Shown here: in pieces, positions 61,703 to 64,000 of the stretch
Position numbering within the stretch: position 1 is the stretch's first letter
Layout of the letters: each line of letters opens with the position of its first letter
Source: Antennarius striatus
Taxonomy: Eukaryota; Chordata; Actinopteri; Lophiiformes; Antennariidae
Assembly: GCF_040054535.1 (NCBI RefSeq)
Contig: NC_090785.1
Location: 6,941,501-7,005,500, forward strand
DNA length: 64,000 nt
Reading direction: 5' to 3'
Made by a program: the position numbers and the translations under genes
Notes under the pieces: generated by a model
Told to the model about the DNA's origin: nothing
The model's input: only the letters and a program-made list of their open reading frames with translations
Databases searched by the model: none

Positions 61703-64000
61703 TTTCATTTTTATCAGTGCATGTGTACTCTGGATGCACCGTGCCTTCCCTGCTCTGTGTTTGTCTGATGTGTGATTGGTTGGCTGTGGGTTGATCAATA
61801 TCATCTGTTTTGTTTACCTGATGCACGCAGATAGTCTAGGAAAGCTAGTAACCAGTCCTGTCTTGATTTAATTGATCTGTACAGTCAAACACTTTATGGG
61901 TTTGTCGGTTTGGATTATTTAGTAGGCAAGAGGATTTATCTGTGGAATTTACACAATGCTTATTTTAAGATGTTTGTAGGCCTCTTATCATGTAAAATAC
62001 AACACTATAACATTAAAAAGTGTTTCAGTCTTTCATTCTTTCGACATCTTTGTCCTGTCATGTCAGGTCATCAGGTTGCTAGTATTTAATTCACAAAAGG
62101 ATATGGTATCATTTTACTTTTATGTTTTGTTTTATCTTGATTCTTCAAAGTATACGAACTGCTCTAGAGTAACTCAGTATAATAAACATTTAGAGTCATC
62201 AATTTCTTCTTTTCTGAAGATTAACAGATGAGCTTTTCATGACTTTTTTCGTCAAGCAAACATTTTTGACAAATTTTAAAAATTGAGTGGCCAAGTGTGT
62301 ATTTTTTTCCAAATAATTAACATTTTTATCAACGCATTTTCAGGAGAGTAGGTGGAGGAATGAAGAATAATGATGTGATTTTAACACCTTATTAGAAATT
62401 GAAGTTACCCAGAAAACACCCAATTTTTATTTGAATTTTTGAAATTTACAAAGAACTCCTGGAGAGGTTTCTGTCTACGAAGTGGCCTTCTGGTTTTATA
62501 GTATTATGGTGATCTATAGATTTCTCTAAATATGACTCAACATTTAATTTTCAACCACACTTAGTACTAGTGCATTAAAATACACCCTAAAATTCTATCT
62601 ACATCTAATAACAATATGTTTTTTTTAGTGGTGACCTGCTGGCACTTAATCAGTTTCTTCACCTCCGGGCCCTCCTGACTCTTGTACTGTTTCTCCATGA
62701 AACAGTCAGAGCCATGTCACCTGCCATAGGACACATTAAGTAGGCTACTCCAGCATGCACAAGTCATCCAGAGAGATGCACGTGAAGGTGAGAAAAGTCT
62801 TCAGGGTTCGTCTTTGTTTAAAAAAAAAAAAATGGTGGAAATAATCTCTTGATAAGACATCAGGATGATATAAAATATACTACGGGGACTTCAGTTGCCT
62901 GCAAGCAGTGCCTCACTCACAAGCTTTGTATTACCATACGTTGAATTTTTAATCCATGAACATCCCAAAGGAGAGATATGAAAGTGCAGTTTTCCTCAAG
63001 CATGTAAGGGGAAGGACAATGCTATGATATTTGCATATGGCTCATTGCACTTTCATGCACAGATCTAATTTGCTCTCTAATGTGTTTTTTATGCTTTGTA
63101 AAGCATCCCATCTTTTTTAGAAATGTTGAAAAAACTGCTTTCAGAAGTAATTAGTAGTTCTGACCATTCGGACAGCTGGCCAATTAAAAGCGTTCATTAC
63201 TGCTGCTGCTTGATGAGCGCTGGGCTTTACACAAAGGTGTGGATGGGAGGGAAAAAAATCATCTCCCCATAGTGGGAGGAGAGATGCCAGGAAAGCTTGA
63301 CTGCTTCTCAGAGTGCTGTGTCTAGTGTGCTTCTGTGTGAGTAGATAAGAAAGACGGCAGAGAGAGAGAGAGAGCTGCTGATTCTGGGTTTATTCCACAA
63401 AACCCCCTCCTTCTACAGCCGTTCTCTGTGCAGCTGCAGGTCTGGGAGCTGACCTGCATTAAGACATCAGAAACTGCCTGATGGGCTAATAGGAACAGTT
63501 TTCTAGCACATCTTCTAGCTTGTTAAAGTCTGGTGTTTGGCAGTGATTTAAGGAAATCTGCCATTAGGGTTTAAATAGAGTTCACCTAATCTATGCTGGC
63601 AGATTAGAAATGCCTGGACATTGCCCAAATGCTTCCTCACTGACTGATGGCCCTACGTCCACATCGATGTATTTATTAGACATGCGGAAATGCAGTCTTG
63701 TGTTTAGCTGAGACAGTTACATATTGTGTGATTTTTAAATTTAATTTTTTAGAGGAAATATATTATTGTATAACTTAAAAACTTAACATTTGCAGTTTTT
63801 TAGTTTATTTTTTAAAGGCCAAAATGATTGTTTTGAATCCATTTGGTGCTCTTATTGTTTCCCATGAATTCTCTGATGCTGATGGGAAAACAGCCTAGTG
63901 AGGAGTGGTGTAGCCAGTGGGCATCTGACAGTGATTTGCTGATCCTGTGCAATTCCATGATGGTTCCCATCCTCTAAGGCCACAGGGGCTTGTACGAGCG

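Larger units (their letters stand above)
52100..64000. other. Gene-poor intergenic region
   Basis: About 12 kb in which I recognise no protein similarity, no exon series and no RNA gene on either strand. It is AT-rich, with a CT microsatellite (53867-53934), a G run near 54296, a four-run G tract (55115-55152), an 18-bp minisatellite (58874-58927), a 20-bp inverted repeat (60289-60350) and a GT microsatellite (61650-61702). The GC-richer 63240-63480 stretch with GAGA repeats could be a promoter or leader of a gene beyond the window edge, but nothing proves it. Confidence 0.6.

Noticed and set aside
52100-64000. Search for apelin, the human neighbour of OCRL
   Set aside because: No sequence encoding the conserved C-terminal RPRLSHKGPMPF peptide was seen on either strand.

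Overview
The window is nuclear DNA from a vertebrate, most likely a percomorph teleost. Coding exons are interrupted by GT-AG introns, there is a tRNA-derived fish SINE, and the protein set includes a fish-type urotensin II-related precursor. Seven protein-coding genes can be assembled exon by exon from splice signals and protein similarity recognised by eye. No database search was run.

Layout: (1) bases 1-4210 hold the 3' part of mcts1 (+) facing c1galt1c1/COSMC (-), tail to tail; these two genes are also neighbours on human Xq24. (2) 6315-8744 holds a urotensin II-related peptide precursor (+) with a TATA box. It faces clic2 (-, 9322-13255). (3) 16648-19372 holds eva1c (+), whose signal-peptide exon was not found. 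(4) 19920-20910 is a decayed PIF/Harbinger transposase on the minus strand. (5) 22044-36435 is ocrl (+), 24 coding exons with a conserved 24-nt microexon. (6) 36649-51587 is a vimentin-like, nearly tailless intermediate filament gene (+), starting about 210 bp after the ocrl poly(A) signal; its last intron carries a V-SINE-type insertion with perfect target-site duplications. (7) From about 52.1 kb to the end I see no gene, only microsatellites, a G-rich tract, a minisatellite and a 20-bp perfect inverted repeat.

The most interesting signals concern splicing. Three introns carry textbook U12 (minor spliceosome) signals: one in mcts1 (GTATCCTTTT donor) and two in ocrl (an AT-AC intron directly after the first coding exon, and a GT-AG intron inside the RhoGAP-like domain). 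The ocrl microexon sits on a clathrin-box motif, so that skipping it gives LIDLE and including it gives LIDLG. Intron 4 of the urotensin-related gene holds about 100 bp of (ATT)n and 105 bp of (AAT)n facing each other, able to form a long intramolecular duplex.

The genes are ordinary housekeeping and signalling genes rather than a pathway. Products: translation re-initiation (MCTS1), O-glycan chaperone (COSMC), neuropeptide (URP), redox/ion channel-like protein (CLIC2), axon guidance receptor (EVA1C), endosomal phosphoinositide phosphatase (OCRL) and cytoskeleton (IF protein). Exon-length sums are multiples of three for clic2, ocrl, urp and the IF gene, which supports these models.
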